From Thiothrix lacustris DSM 21227 (lineage in GTDB: Bacteria; Pseudomonadota; Gammaproteobacteria; Thiotrichales; Thiotrichaceae), in NCBI RefSeq assembly GCF_000621325.1, contig NZ_JHYQ01000020.1:30761-89302 (forward strand): a DNA stretch of 58,542 bases, given 5' to 3'. The translations under genes were made by a program, and so were the position numbers. Shown piece by piece: positions 7,897 to 17,117 of the stretch (position 1 is the stretch's first letter; the number at the start of each line of letters is the position of its first letter). A model generated the notes under the pieces. The model was not told where the DNA came from, searched no databases, and saw nothing but the letters and a program-made list of their open reading frames with translations.

Positions 7897-8588
7897 TGAT
7901 GATTAAGGCAATCCTCACCGATATTGAAGGTACGACCACCAGCTTGTCCTTCGTCAAGGATGTGTTATTTCCTTACGCCGACCAGCACATGCAGGACTTC
8001 GTGGTAGCGCACCGTCAAGACCCTGCGGTTGTCAGCCTGATCGACGATGTGCGGCTGGAAACCGGCAATGCAGTATTGTCGCTGGCTGATGCCATCGCCC
8101 AGTTGCGCCAGTGGATTGTGGAAGACAAAAAGGTTACACCGCTGAAGGCGATTCAGGGCTTGATGTGGGAGGAGGGTTATCGCAACGGTGACTTTACCGG
8201 GCATGTGTATGAGGATGCGGTGCGCCATTTATTGCATTGGCATGAGCTTGGTTTGAAATTATATGTCTATTCGTCCGGTTCGGTGTATGCGCAAAAGCTC
8301 TTGTTCGGTTATTCTGACGCCGGTGATTTAACAGCGCTATTCAGTGGTTATTTCGATACGGCGGTGGGTCATAAGCGTGATGTGGTTGCTTACCGCCATA
8401 TTATTGAGGCCATTGGTTTACCCGCAGATGAGATTTTATTCCTGTCCGATATAGCGGAAGAGCTGGATGCAGCGGCACAAACAGGGATGAAAACCTGTTG
8501 CTTGGTGCGAGAAAATCAGCCCACGGATCATGTGCATCACCCGTGGGTAAAAAACTTTGATGAACTTGATGTGATAAGTATCACTTAG
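7896..8588 (+). CDS. mtnC: Acireductone synthase (enolase-phosphatase E1)
   Basis: MtnC is a HAD-family enzyme that enolises and dephosphorylates 2,3-diketo-5-methylthiopentyl-1-phosphate to acireductone, the substrate of MtnD. It has 230 residues. The HAD nucleophile motif appears as LTDIEGTTT, motif II as YSSGSV, and the acidic motif near LSDIAEEL. Two tandem ATGs (7896 and 7899) can serve as start; the first overlaps the mtnD TGA by one base. It is the last gene of mtnBDC, and 58 bp separate it from glmU. Confidence 0.95.
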   Translation: MMIKAILTDIEGTTTSLSFVKDVLFPYADQHMQDFVVAHRQDPAVVSLIDDVRLETGNAVLSLADAIAQLRQWIVEDKKVTPLKAIQGLMWEEGYRNGDFTGHVYEDAVRHLLHWHELGLKLYVYSSGSVYAQKLLFGYSDAGDLTALFSGYFDTAVGHKRDVVAYRHIIEAIGLPADEILFLSDIAEELDAAAQTGMKTCCLVRENQPTDHVHHPWVKNFDELDVISIT

Positions 8589-8646
8589 AAAATTATCAGA
8601 TTTGACTATTATTTACGACAATAATTTAATGACGGGCAAATCCCCC

Positions 8647-10026
8647 ATGAATATCTTTCCGATCATCCTCGCAGCGGGTCAAGGCACTCGGATGCGTTCT
8701 TCCTTACCAAAAGTGCTTCACCCCATCGCGGGCAGACCCATGCTGCAACATGTTGTCGATGCGTGTGCGGTGTTGCAAAGCTGCGATGCGGCTTGTCATA
8801 TGGCGATTGTATACGGGCATGGCGGCGAATTGGTGCGCGAGCGTATTGCAGGTGAAAACCTGAATTGGGCGCTGCAAGCCCAGCAAAAAGGCACCGGTCA
8901 TGCGGTGAGTCAGGCGATTCACTTAGTCGATGCGGATGACGTGGTGCTGGTGGCGTATGGTGATGTGCCGCTGATCCGCTCTGTTACCCTGCAAGGCTTG
9001 GCGGATGGTTTGCAAGATCATGCCTTATGCATCCTGACCACGGAACTGGCAGACCCCAAAGGCTACGGACGGATTGTGCGTAATGCTGAAGGGCAGGTGC
9101 AAGCGATTGTCGAGGAAAAGGATGCCAGTGATGCACAGCGCCTTATTCGCGAAGTCAATACGGGCTTTATCGCCGCACGCGGGCGTGACATGAAGCGCTG
9201 GTTGCAACAACTGACCCCGCAGAATGCGCAAGGCGAATATTACCTGACCGATTGCGTCGGTTTGGCGGTGGCAGAAGGCGGTAGCGTCAACACCGTGTTG
9301 TGCCCTGACCCAGTGGAGGTGGAAGGTGCCAATAACCGCGTGCAGTTGGCACGGCTGGAGCGGGCTTGCCAGCAACGTCAGGTGGAAAAACTGATGTTGG
9401 AGGGCGTGACGGTTGCCGACCCGGCACGCTTGGATATTCGTGGCACGGTCGAAACCGGGCAGGATGTCTTTCTGGATGTGAACGTGGTGCTGATCGGCAA
9501 GGTCAAGTTCGGCAATGGCGTGACGGTGGAAGCCGGTTGCGTGATTCAGGATGCAGAAATTGGCGACAATACCCACATCAAATCACATTCAGTGATTGAG
9601 TCAGCCGTTATTGCTGCCAACTGCGATATTGGCCCGTTTGCCCGCCTGCGCCCCGGTACGGTGCTGGAAGATAATGCCAAAATCGGCAATTTCGTCGAAA
9701 CCAAAAAAGCCCATATCGGTAAGGGTAGCAAGGTTAACCACCTCAGTTACATTGGCGACACCACTATGGGCGCGAATGTGAATATTGGGGCAGGCACGAT
9801 TACTTGTAATTACGATGGTGCGAACAAGCACAAAACCGTCATCGGCGATGGCGTGTTCGTGGGTTCTTGCACGCAACTGGTTGCCCCCGTCAGCATTGGT
9901 GAAGGCGCTACCATTGGTGCAGGTTCAACCATTACTAAAGCAGCACCGGCTGGGGAACTTACCCTGTCCCGCGCAAAACAAATGACCTTGAAAGGCTGGC
10001 AGCGTCCAGTGAAGGAGAAAAAATAA
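8647..10026 (+). CDS. glmU: Bifunctional N-acetylglucosamine-1-phosphate uridyltransferase / glucosamine-1-phosphate acetyltransferase
   Basis: GlmU acetylates glucosamine 1-phosphate and couples it to UTP, giving UDP-GlcNAc for peptidoglycan and LPS. From ATG 8647 it has 459 residues, the usual size. The N-terminal uridyltransferase motif is [18 protein letters not shown]; the C-terminal half (from about residue 250) is a left-handed beta helix of hexapeptide repeats with [13 protein letters not shown]. In-frame starts further up (TTG 8602, ATG 8629) would add residues before the Rossmann strand and have no better Shine-Dalgarno. Its TAA overlaps the glmS ATG by one base. Confidence 0.97.
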   Translation: MNIFPIILAAGQGTRMRSSLPKVLHPIAGRPMLQHVVDACAVLQSCDAACHMAIVYGHGGELVRERIAGENLNWALQAQQKGTGHAVSQAIHLVDADDVVLVAYGDVPLIRSVTLQGLADGLQDHALCILTTELADPKGYGRIVRNAEGQVQAIVEEKDASDAQRLIREVNTGFIAARGRDMKRWLQQLTPQNAQGEYYLTDCVGLAVAEGGSVNTVLCPDPVEVEGANNRVQLARLERACQQRQVEKLMLEGVTVADPARLDIRGTVETGQDVFLDVNVVLIGKVKFGNGVTVEAGCVIQDAEIGDNTHIKSHSVIESAVIAANCDIGPFARLRPGTVLEDNAKIGNFVETKKAHIGKGSKVNHLSYIGDTTMGANVNIGAGTITCNYDGANKHKTVIGDGVFVGSCTQLVAPVSIGEGATIGAGSTITKAAPAGELTLSRAKQMTLKGWQRPVKEKK

Positions 10027-11864
10027 TGTGTGGTATTGTCGGAGCTATTGCTCAACGTCCGGTTGTGGAAATTTTATTAGAAGGTCTGCGTCGTCTGGAA
10101 TACCGGGGGTATGATTCCGCAGGGGTTGCTGTCATACAAGATACCGGCGCATTGGTGCGGAGCCGTGCTGTCGGTAAGGTAGCTGCATTGATGGAACGTC
10201 TCGATGTCGAACCCATTGATGGTAAAGTGGGTATTGCCCACACCCGTTGGGCGACCCACGGGGTTCCAGCGGAACGCAATGCCCACCCGCATTTCAGTGG
10301 TGAGTGGGTCGGTTTGGTGCATAACGGCATCATTGAAAATCATGTCGAACTGCGTAAGCGTTTGCAGGATGACGGCTACCATTTTACTTCCGATACCGAT
10401 ACCGAAGTGGTAGCGCATCTGATCGATATTTTCCGCCGTCAGGGTGTGAGTATGTTGGATGCGGTCATGGCAGCGCGGTGTGAATTGCACGGCGCGTATG
10501 CCTTGGCGGTCATTTCCCCGGATGAGCCGGATACGCTGATTGTGGCGCGTCAAGGCAGTCCGCTGGTATTGGGCTTAGGGATTGGTGAAAACTTCATTGG
10601 TTCTGATATTCAAGCCTTACTGCCAGTGACTAGCCGTTTCATCTATCTGGAAAACGGTGACGTTGCCAAGCTGAGCCGCAACAAAATCGACATTTTCGAC
10701 CTGAATGGCGAGCGCGTGGTGCGCCCAGTACGCGAATCGAATGCATCGATGTGTTCGGCTGATTTGGGCGAATACCGCCATTTCATGCTCAAGGAAATTT
10801 TCGAGCAGCCACAATCAGTGGTGGGCACGCTGGAAAACCGTTTGGGCAGCGACCATGTATTACCCGCTTTGGTCGGTGCGGCGGATGCGCTGGAACGTTT
10901 GGCACAAGTCGATGAAATCCAAATCATTGCTTGCGGTACCAGTTACCACGCTGGCTTGGTGGGGCGCTACTGGATTGAAGCCAACACCGATATTCCGTGC
11001 AATGTGGAAGTCGCCAGCGAATACCGCTACCGCCGCCAGCCACCGCGCAAGAACATGCTGCTGGTGACTATTTCCCAGTCGGGCGAAACCGCTGATACCT
11101 TGGCGGCGCTGGAAAAAATCAAGGAAAGCCAAGGCTGTTTGGCAACACTGACGATTTGCAATGTGGCGGAAAGCTCACTGACTCGCGAATCCGATATGTC
11201 GCTGATGACGATGGCAGGGCCGGAAATCGGCGTGGCTTCTACCAAGGCATTTACTACCCAGTTGGTTGCTTTGCAGTTGCTGATGGTATTGTTGATGCAG
11301 GCCAAGGGTGGGGATAAAGCCAAGATCGCACAAATCGTTGCAGATTTACGCAAACTCCCCGCGCTGATTGAGCAAGCATTGGATTTGCACCCGAAAATTG
11401 AAGCACTGGCTGAACATTTCATCGAGAAAAATCACGCGCTGTTTTTAGGGCGTGGGGAAATGTACCCGATCGCGATGGAAGGGGCGCTCAAGCTCAAGGA
11501 AATTTCCTACATTCACGCAGAAGCTTATCCGGCGGGTGAGCTTAAGCATGGCCCACTCGCGTTGGTCGACAGCGAGATGCCGATTGTCACAGTAGCTCCT
11601 AATACAGCCTTGTTGGAAAAACTAAAATCCAATCTGGAAGAAGTGCGTTCGCGGGGTGGTGAGTTGTATGTATTTGCTGACCGTGACGCGCACATTATTG
11701 CGGCTGATAACTTACATGTGCTGGAAATGCCGCATGTGCCTGAATTGCTGGCACCGATTGTTTACACCATCCCGCTGCAATTGCTGTCTTACCATGTTGC
11801 CGTTCTGAAAGGGACGGATGTGGACAAGCCGCGTAATCTGGCGAAATCTGTGACGGTCGAATAG
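10026..11864 (+). CDS. glmS: Glutamine-fructose-6-phosphate aminotransferase (isomerizing)
   Basis: GlmS makes glucosamine 6-phosphate from fructose 6-phosphate and glutamine, the first step towards UDP-GlcNAc. It has 612 residues. Cys2 of MCGIVGA is the glutaminase nucleophile; two SIS domains follow (CGTSYHA near residue 302, and the GRGEMYPIAMEGALKLKE segment), and the chain ends LAKSVTVE as in the family. Start and glmU stop overlap (TAATG), so the two proteins are probably made in step. No glmS ribozyme-like leader is possible here because no untranslated gap precedes the gene. A Rho-independent terminator follows at 11959. Confidence 0.98.
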   Translation: MCGIVGAIAQRPVVEILLEGLRRLEYRGYDSAGVAVIQDTGALVRSRAVGKVAALMERLDVEPIDGKVGIAHTRWATHGVPAERNAHPHFSGEWVGLVHNGIIENHVELRKRLQDDGYHFTSDTDTEVVAHLIDIFRRQGVSMLDAVMAARCELHGAYALAVISPDEPDTLIVARQGSPLVLGLGIGENFIGSDIQALLPVTSRFIYLENGDVAKLSRNKIDIFDLNGERVVRPVRESNASMCSADLGEYRHFMLKEIFEQPQSVVGTLENRLGSDHVLPALVGAADALERLAQVDEIQIIACGTSYHAGLVGRYWIEANTDIPCNVEVASEYRYRRQPPRKNMLLVTISQSGETADTLAALEKIKESQGCLATLTICNVAESSLTRESDMSLMTMAGPEIGVASTKAFTTQLVALQLLMVLLMQAKGGDKAKIAQIVADLRKLPALIEQALDLHPKIEALAEHFIEKNHALFLGRGEMYPIAMEGALKLKEISYIHAEAYPAGELKHGPLALVDSEMPIVTVAPNTALLEKLKSNLEEVRSRGGELYVFADRDAHIIAADNLHVLEMPHVPELLAPIVYTIPLQLLSYHVAVLKGTDVDKPRNLAKSVTVE

Positions 11865-11958
11865 TATTGAGAAACACTAGCCTAATAATCCGGTAGTATT
11901 GAACTTCTTCACTATCAGTCTTTCACAAGATTCAGTATGATCTTATATACTAATATAG

Positions 11959-11987
11959 CCAGCGGTTTTGCCGCTGGTTTATTTTTT
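11959..11987 (+). terminator. Rho-independent terminator after glmS
   Basis: CCAGCGG and CCGCTGG pair around a TTTTG loop, followed by TTTATTTTTT. It ends the glmUS unit and lies 41 bp before the transporter gene. Confidence 0.85.
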
Positions 11988-12027
11988 AGATAATACATAT
12001 GGTCTTTAGGTAGAGGTAAATACCAAC

Positions 12028-13800
12028 ATGGGTAGCTGGCTAGTGTCACTTTTGAGTGATTGGAAAGATCGTTTCACGCCATATAAAGAATGGATTGGTG
12101 AGTTAAAAACTCCCGATGTCTTAAAAGCAGACGCTATTGCTGGTTTGACGGTAGCACTGGTTTTGATTCCTCAGTCGATGGCTTATGCACAGTTGGCGGG
12201 TTTGCCAGCATATGTTGGGTTGTACGCGTCTTTCTTGCCAGTGATGGTTGCCGCTATTTTTGGTTCTTCGCGCCAGCTAGGAACGGGGCCAGTGGCGATT
12301 GTGTCCTTGATGTCTGCTGCTGCGATGCAGCCATTTGCTGCCCTTGGCCCTGAAACGGTGGTTGCTTATTCGGCGATGCTTGCCCTGATGATTGGGGTAT
12401 TTCAGCTTTCGCTGGGCTTGTTACGCATGGGTGTCTTGGTCGATTTCTTGTCGCATCCGGTTGTGGTGGGTTTTACCAATGCTGGGGCATTAATTATTGG
12501 CACGTCACAGTTACCCAAGATTTTTGGCCTGAATGTGAAAGCCGACCAGTTTGAACACCATTACGAGTTTTTGTGGGCAACCCTGACTGCATTGGGGAGT
12601 ACCAAAATCACTACGTTCGCGATTGGGGCATTTGCTTTAATTACCCTGATTGTCCTGAAAAAGTACGCGCCGCGCTTGCCGGGGGTGCTGATTACAGTGT
12701 TCATTACCACCTTGATGTCGTGGGCGGTCGGTTTTCAGGCGATGGGAGGGAGTGTTATTGGGGAGATTCCAGAAGGGTTGCCTTCGTTTGCCATTCCCAA
12801 TGTTAGCCTTGATTTTAAAACCTTGAGTTCATTGGCAACTACTGCTGCCATTATTGGCTTGATCGGGTTTGTGGAGGCTATTTCCATTGCCAAGGCGATG
12901 GCATCCCAGACCCGGCAGCGCTTGTCTGCCAATCAGGAGTTGGTGGGGCAAGGCTTGGGTAATATTACCTCTGGTGTGTTCGGTGGTTATGCGGTGTCTG
13001 GCTCCTTCTCGCGTTCGGCAGTGAACTTTGCATCGGGCGCTATCACAGGCTTTTCTTCTGTGGTGACAGGTTTGTTGGTGGCGGTGACGTTGTTGTTCCT
13101 GACACCCTTGCTCTACCACTTGCCACAGGCGACATTGGCGGCAGTGATTATTATGGCCGTCATTAATTTGATTAAAATTGCACCTGTTAAACATGCATGG
13201 AAAGTGGAGCCGCATGATGGTGTGGTTGCTGTCGTGACATTTTTGGCCACGATGGTTTTTGCGCCACATTTGGATAAAGGAATTTTACTGGGCGTGGTAC
13301 TGTCACTTGGCTTGTTTCTGTATCGCACGATGAGCCCTAATTTGGTGGAAGTTGCCCGTCATGAAGATGGTTCGATGCGTGACGCGGAAGCGCATGGCTT
13401 AAAAACCAGTGATAGCGTCTCCGTTTACCGTTTTGATGGTGATTTGTATTTCGCCAACACGGGCTATTTCGAGGGAAAGTTACTGAACAATGTGGCGAAA
13501 AAACCAGGTTTGAAAGTGTTGGTGTTGGATATGGAATCCGTGGGGCAAGTGGATTCTACGGGAGAAGAGATGCTGGAGAAATTGGCTGATCGTCTTAAGT
13601 TTGCAGGGATTGATTTTTACATTGCCCGTACAAAGTTGCGGGTGTATGAGGCATTCCAGCGTTCTGGTTTGGCTAAACATATCGGTGAGGAACGTTTTTT
13701 CCGCGAGCGTAAGTATGCGATCAATCATGCGAAGGAGCAGTTTGGTGATGCGATTGATGTGGAACCTTTCTTGCACTATATCCCCGCTGAAATAAAGTAA
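12028..13800 (+). CDS. SulP family inorganic anion transporter with STAS domain
   Basis: This is an inner-membrane transporter of the SLC26/SulP family, which moves sulfate, bicarbonate or related anions. It has 590 residues. The first membrane segment shows the family signature (AGLTVALVLIPQSMAYA, then GLPAYVGLYASFLP), about 12 hydrophobic segments follow up to residue 440, and a C-terminal STAS domain (about 455-560) contains VLDMESVGQVDSTG. The substrate cannot be read from sequence. Sulfate export or import would suit a sulfur oxidiser, but bicarbonate (BicA-like) transport is equally open. The gene stands alone between two terminators. Confidence 0.93.
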   Translation: MGSWLVSLLSDWKDRFTPYKEWIGELKTPDVLKADAIAGLTVALVLIPQSMAYAQLAGLPAYVGLYASFLPVMVAAIFGSSRQLGTGPVAIVSLMSAAAMQPFAALGPETVVAYSAMLALMIGVFQLSLGLLRMGVLVDFLSHPVVVGFTNAGALIIGTSQLPKIFGLNVKADQFEHHYEFLWATLTALGSTKITTFAIGAFALITLIVLKKYAPRLPGVLITVFITTLMSWAVGFQAMGGSVIGEIPEGLPSFAIPNVSLDFKTLSSLATTAAIIGLIGFVEAISIAKAMASQTRQRLSANQELVGQGLGNITSGVFGGYAVSGSFSRSAVNFASGAITGFSSVVTGLLVAVTLLFLTPLLYHLPQATLAAVIIMAVINLIKIAPVKHAWKVEPHDGVVAVVTFLATMVFAPHLDKGILLGVVLSLGLFLYRTMSPNLVEVARHEDGSMRDAEAHGLKTSDSVSVYRFDGDLYFANTGYFEGKLLNNVAKKPGLKVLVLDMESVGQVDSTGEEMLEKLADRLKFAGIDFYIARTKLRVYEAFQRSGLAKHIGEERFFRERKYAINHAKEQFGDAIDVEPFLHYIPAEIK

Positions 13801-13810
13801 TGTATCCTTG

Positions 13811-13837
13811 AAAGGCCACAATAGTGGCCTTTCTTTT
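13811..13837 (+). terminator. Rho-independent terminator after the SulP gene
   Basis: AAAGGCCAC and GTGGCCTTT form a 9-bp stem with an AATA loop, followed by CTTTT. It lies 10 bp after the transporter stop and 31 bp before moaD. Confidence 0.85.
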
Positions 13838-13868
13838 GGGTGCGATCTTGAATGGGATATTAAGCATT

Positions 13869-14102
13869 ATGTTAGTTAAAGTACTGTTTTTTGCGAGTTT
13901 GCGTGAACGTTTGGGTGTGGGACAGGTGATGCTGGATACGCATGAGGCGATCAGTGTTCAGGAGGTTTGGCAGCGTAGTAGTGGCGAGAATGTTTTGCCA
14001 GTCAATGTATTGATAGCCGTTAATCATACTTATTCAGATGCGGCTGCGTTGGTGCAGCCGGGGGATGAGGTGGCCTTTTTCCCACCAGTGACAGGAGGTT
14101 GA
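13869..14102 (+). CDS. moaD: Molybdopterin synthase sulfur carrier subunit
   Basis: MoaD is a small ubiquitin-like protein whose C-terminal Gly-Gly carries the thiocarboxylate sulfur used to build molybdopterin. It has 77 residues, begins MLVKVLFFASLRERLG and ends PPVTGG as required. I chose ATG 13869; an in-frame ATG at 13824 would start inside the terminator of the previous gene and add residues foreign to the family. moaE follows after 4 bp, so the two subunits of molybdopterin synthase are co-translated. Confidence 0.94.
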   Translation: MLVKVLFFASLRERLGVGQVMLDTHEAISVQEVWQRSSGENVLPVNVLIAVNHTYSDAAALVQPGDEVAFFPPVTGG

Positions 14103-14106
14103 GCAG

Positions 14107-14541
14107 GTGATTGAGTTACGAGAAATGCCTTTTGATCCATGGCAATACTTGGCTGAACGGCAAGTGTCGCAGGGCGTAGAGGCTCGCTCTGGTGCCGCTG
14201 CGATATTTGTCGGTACTATGCGGGATTTCAATGAGGGTGATAGTGTCCAAGAAATGTATTTGGAGCACTATCCGGGAATGACGGAACACCAATTGGAGAC
14301 GCTAGCAGCATCTGCTCTTAAGGAGTGGTCGTTGGATGATGTGCTCATTGTACATCGTATAGGTCGCATTATTCCCACTCAGCCTATCGTGTTAGTGGCA
14401 GTGTGGTCAGCGCACCGAGCGGAGGCTTTCGATGCTTGTCGTCATCTGATGGAGAGCCTTAAGCATTCTGCTCCTTTCTGGAAGCGTGAAACGTTGGTCG
14501 ATAATTCGGTGCGTTGGGTAGCTTCCAATACCCCCGGTTGA
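14107..14541 (+). CDS. moaE: Molybdopterin synthase catalytic subunit
   Basis: MoaE transfers two sulfur atoms from MoaD to cyclic pyranopterin monophosphate to give molybdopterin. It has 144 residues, starting with GTG at 14107, 8 bp after AGGAGG (14093-14098). The family core is clear: FVGTMRDFN, LEHYPGMTE and HRAEAFDACRHLME with the catalytic lysines in LKHSAPFWKRE. It is paired with moaD upstream. moaC, which makes the preceding intermediate, lies 0.5 kb away on the other strand. Confidence 0.95.
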   Translation: MIELREMPFDPWQYLAERQVSQGVEARSGAAAIFVGTMRDFNEGDSVQEMYLEHYPGMTEHQLETLAASALKEWSLDDVLIVHRIGRIIPTQPIVLVAVWSAHRAEAFDACRHLMESLKHSAPFWKRETLVDNSVRWVASNTPG

Positions 14542-14553
14542 TAAGGGGAGGGT

Positions 14554-14898
14554 TTAATCTAGGGCGACCGTGACAGTTCTGTCAGTATTGGACTCTACTC
14601 GGAATTCGGTTTGTTTGGTGATATGTTTTTGTTTGACTGTTGCCCTGTATTGTCCAGCGGGCAGGTGTACGGTTCCTGTGAGTCTGGGAAGGGTTGCTAT
14701 CGGTTCTTGTAGCTCTTTATCGCTTAGCTTGAAAATTGACCAGCTTGCGTGTGAGAGAATAATTTGATTATTAACGGTAGCTACCAGTGTTACCCGATTG
14801 GCTGAGGCTGTAGAGGCCATCAATAGGACAATCATACCTATGACGATTGCAGTTATTTTTCTTATGCAATGATAAGATTGGTAGGAACATAATGCCAT
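14554..14898 (-). CDS. Hypothetical exported protein
   Basis: I do not recognise this 114-residue protein. It has a hydrophobic signal segment (ITAIVIGMIVLLMASTASA, about residues 15-34) and a small mature domain of about 80 residues rich in beta-prone sequence (RVTLVATVNNQIILSHASW, then HLPAGQYRATVKQK). The AGxYRATV pattern recalls small beta-sandwich domains of PEGA or DUF-type periplasmic proteins, but not strongly enough to name one. It is convergent with moaE, 12 bp away, and is alone on its strand, with 139 bp separating it from moaC. Another start inside the N-terminal 15 residues is possible. Confidence 0.6.
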   Translation of the reverse strand: MALCSYQSYHCIRKITAIVIGMIVLLMASTASANRVTLVATVNNQIILSHASWSIFKLSDKELQEPIATLPRLTGTVHLPAGQYRATVKQKHITKQTEFRVESNTDRTVTVALD

Positions 14899-15037
14899 GT
14901 TACCCTTCCTATGAAATTAATTATTGCTTTGAAATGGTGGTTTCGTTTTGAAAACTACTATGCTTTGGCAGGATAACTTAATTTTTAAGCACGTGCACTG
15001 GTATTTGTGACTAATAATGTAAGCGATCGTCAGGAAC

Positions 15038-15535
15038 TCAGACCTGTTTGGCTTGAGGGTTTTCCCAGTAGCCAGATTTTCCGCCAGATTTTTGTAGTAA
15101 GCGGATATTACCCATTATCATGGCTTTATCAATAGCTTTGCACATATCGTAGATGGTTAATAGGGTGATTTGGACGGCGGTTAACGCTTCCATTTCGACA
15201 CCTGTTTGCCCGTAAGTTTCGACACTTACGCGGCAATGAACAGAGGCTGTTTCGATATGTGTGGTGAGTTCAACTTCGACTTTAGTGAGCGCTAAAGGAT
15301 GGCAAAGGGGTATCAGGTCGGCAGTTTTCTTGGCTGCCATGATACCTGCAATGCGGGCGATGCCTAGAACATCGCCTTTTTTGTTATTACCCTCAAGAAT
15401 TTTCTCGAGCGTACTTGCTTGCATTTCAATTGACCCTTCGGCAATGGCGCGACGCTGGGTGGGTTGCTTTGCGCCAACATCCACCATGTGCGCCTGCCCT
15501 TGGGCGTTAAAATGCGTTAGTTGCTGGTCAGACAA
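15038..15535 (-). CDS. moaC: Cyclic pyranopterin monophosphate synthase
   Basis: MoaC converts the MoaA product 3',8-cyclo-GTP to cyclic pyranopterin monophosphate in molybdenum cofactor synthesis. It has 165 residues. Family motifs are AHMVDVGAK near the start, LIPLCHPL, and KSGGKSGYW near the end. The start is TTG (15535-15533): the family N-terminus ([15 protein letters not shown]) requires it, and GGAAGG lies about 9 bp upstream. The TTG follows the TAA stop of the upstream protease gene with no gap and in the same frame, so reinitiation or leaky termination may drive translation. Confidence 0.95.
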   Translation of the reverse strand: MSDQQLTHFNAQGQAHMVDVGAKQPTQRRAIAEGSIEMQASTLEKILEGNNKKGDVLGIARIAGIMAAKKTADLIPLCHPLALTKVEVELTTHIETASVHCRVSVETYGQTGVEMEALTAVQITLLTIYDMCKAIDKAMIMGNIRLLQKSGGKSGYWENPQAKQV

Positions 15536-16966
15536 TTACATAACCTTCCCGCTAGTGGCTTCTGCTGGCGGTGTTTCTGGCTTGAGGCGAGTTTGTACCA
15601 AATCCATGCCTTTGAGGATATTCAGTGCTTCAAAGAGCTGATAATCTTCTTCTGCCAGGGGAGATTTAGCTTTATCGGCTGTAATTTCCTCAGACGTTTT
15701 ATTGTCCGTGATGGGCTTAGTAGGCGTTTCTTCGGTCTTGTCCGTGGGTTTTGCCTCTTCCCCGGTTTTATCACCATTGGGATTGCTGAGGTGTTTAGTC
15801 AGGTCTGCTTCGGATAAAGGGTCAAAGGTATCTACTGCGTCAGTATCGCCTTTTACTTTGAGTGCTTTGAGTTCAATGTCAGGTGCAATACCTTCTGCTT
15901 GGATGGAGCGACCTGATGGTGTGAAGTAACGTGCAGTCGTGAGTTTAACAGCAGTTTTTTCGTCCAGTTGTAAAACAGTTTGGACGGAGCCTTTGCCGAA
16001 GGTTTTTTGCCCAACAATCAGGGCGCGTTTATGATCTTTCAGAGCGCCCGCGACAATTTCAGAAGCCGATGCTGAGCCTTGATTAACCAATACCACTATA
16101 GGGGCATTTTCGATAACATCGCCTTTTTGAGCGCTGTATTCCATTTTTGCATCTGGAACTCGCCCTTCGGTGTAGACAATTTTACCAGAATCAAGAAACG
16201 CATCCGAAACACCAACGGCGGCATTCAATACGCCACCTGGGTTATTACGCAGGTCAAGCACTAAGCCGCGCAATTTGCCTTTGTTTTCTTTTTTGAGGGT
16301 CTCAATACCTTCCAGCAATGCGTCAGTTGTTTTGGCTTGGAAACTGGTGATCCGTAGGTAGCCGTAGCCAGATTCAAGTATGCGCTGCTTAACGCTTTTG
16401 ACTTGGATAATGTCGCGTTTAATAGCAACTTTGAATGGCTTGTCTTTACCATCACGAACAATCATTAGGTTGATGGTACTACCGGGTTTGCCGCGCATTA
16501 GCTTGACGGCATCATTCAATGTCATGCCTTTTACTGGGGCTTCATCAAGACGAATAATTAAGTCTCCCGCTTGCAGGCCCGCCTTTTGCGCCGGGGTATC
16601 ATCGATGGGTGATATGACTTTAACAAAGCCATCTTCCATGCCCACTTCGATACCCAAACCACCGAATTCGCCACTAGTACCGACTTGCAGTTCCTTGAAC
16701 TCTTCCTCATCTAGATAAGCAGAGTGGGGGTCAAGGTTGCTGAGCATTCCACGGATAGCATTGGTCATCAAGTCTTTGTCTTTGACGTCTTCAACATAGT
16801 TTTCTTTGATGCGTGAATACACTTCAGAAAACTGTTGCAGCTCATCCAATGGTGGAGCGTGTTCAACCGTTTGCCGGAAAGCGAACGCATTGAGGCTAAT
16901 GCTGGTGGTTGCACCAATCAATATGCCAGCAATAGTGCCAGCCAAAACGCGGTAACGTGTATGCAT
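15536..16966 (-). CDS. S41 family carboxy-terminal processing protease (periplasmic)
   Basis: This 476-residue protein is a CtpA/Prc-type serine protease. An N-terminal hydrophobic segment (VLAGTIAGILIGATTSISL) targets it to the envelope. A PDZ domain (GLGIEVGMEDGFVKV, about 85-175) is followed by the S41 catalytic domain with Ser in NQGSASASE and Lys in KTFGKGSVQ. The last 110 residues contain a charged Lys/Thr/Glu stretch with low complexity. Proteases of this type trim periplasmic proteins and cell-wall hydrolases, which fits envC lying immediately upstream on the same strand, 151 bp away. Its stop codon abuts the moaC start. Confidence 0.94.
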   Translation of the reverse strand: MHTRYRVLAGTIAGILIGATTSISLNAFAFRQTVEHAPPLDELQQFSEVYSRIKENYVEDVKDKDLMTNAIRGMLSNLDPHSAYLDEEEFKELQVGTSGEFGGLGIEVGMEDGFVKVISPIDDTPAQKAGLQAGDLIIRLDEAPVKGMTLNDAVKLMRGKPGSTINLMIVRDGKDKPFKVAIKRDIIQVKSVKQRILESGYGYLRITSFQAKTTDALLEGIETLKKENKGKLRGLVLDLRNNPGGVLNAAVGVSDAFLDSGKIVYTEGRVPDAKMEYSAQKGDVIENAPIVVLVNQGSASASEIVAGALKDHKRALIVGQKTFGKGSVQTVLQLDEKTAVKLTTARYFTPSGRSIQAEGIAPDIELKALKVKGDTDAVDTFDPLSEADLTKHLSNPNGDKTGEEAKPTDKTEETPTKPITDNKTSEEITADKAKSPLAEEDYQLFEALNILKGMDLVQTRLKPETPPAEATSGKVM

Positions 16967-17117
16967 GCTTGAATCTCTATTAATACGTTGACTGCTGACA
17001 TCCGTGTTAGCAGGGTTATTTTTTTAGTAGCGTAGCCTAAGAAGCGACAGTTTACCATTGTGTGGCAAAAATGCACTTTGTTGTTGTAGAAAGGGCGCTA
17101 GTGCTTAAGCTATTTGA

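Noticed and set aside
9990-10030. glmS ribozyme or riboswitch
   Set aside because: glmU and glmS overlap by one base, so there is no leader to hold one; control by a trans-acting RNA cannot be judged here.
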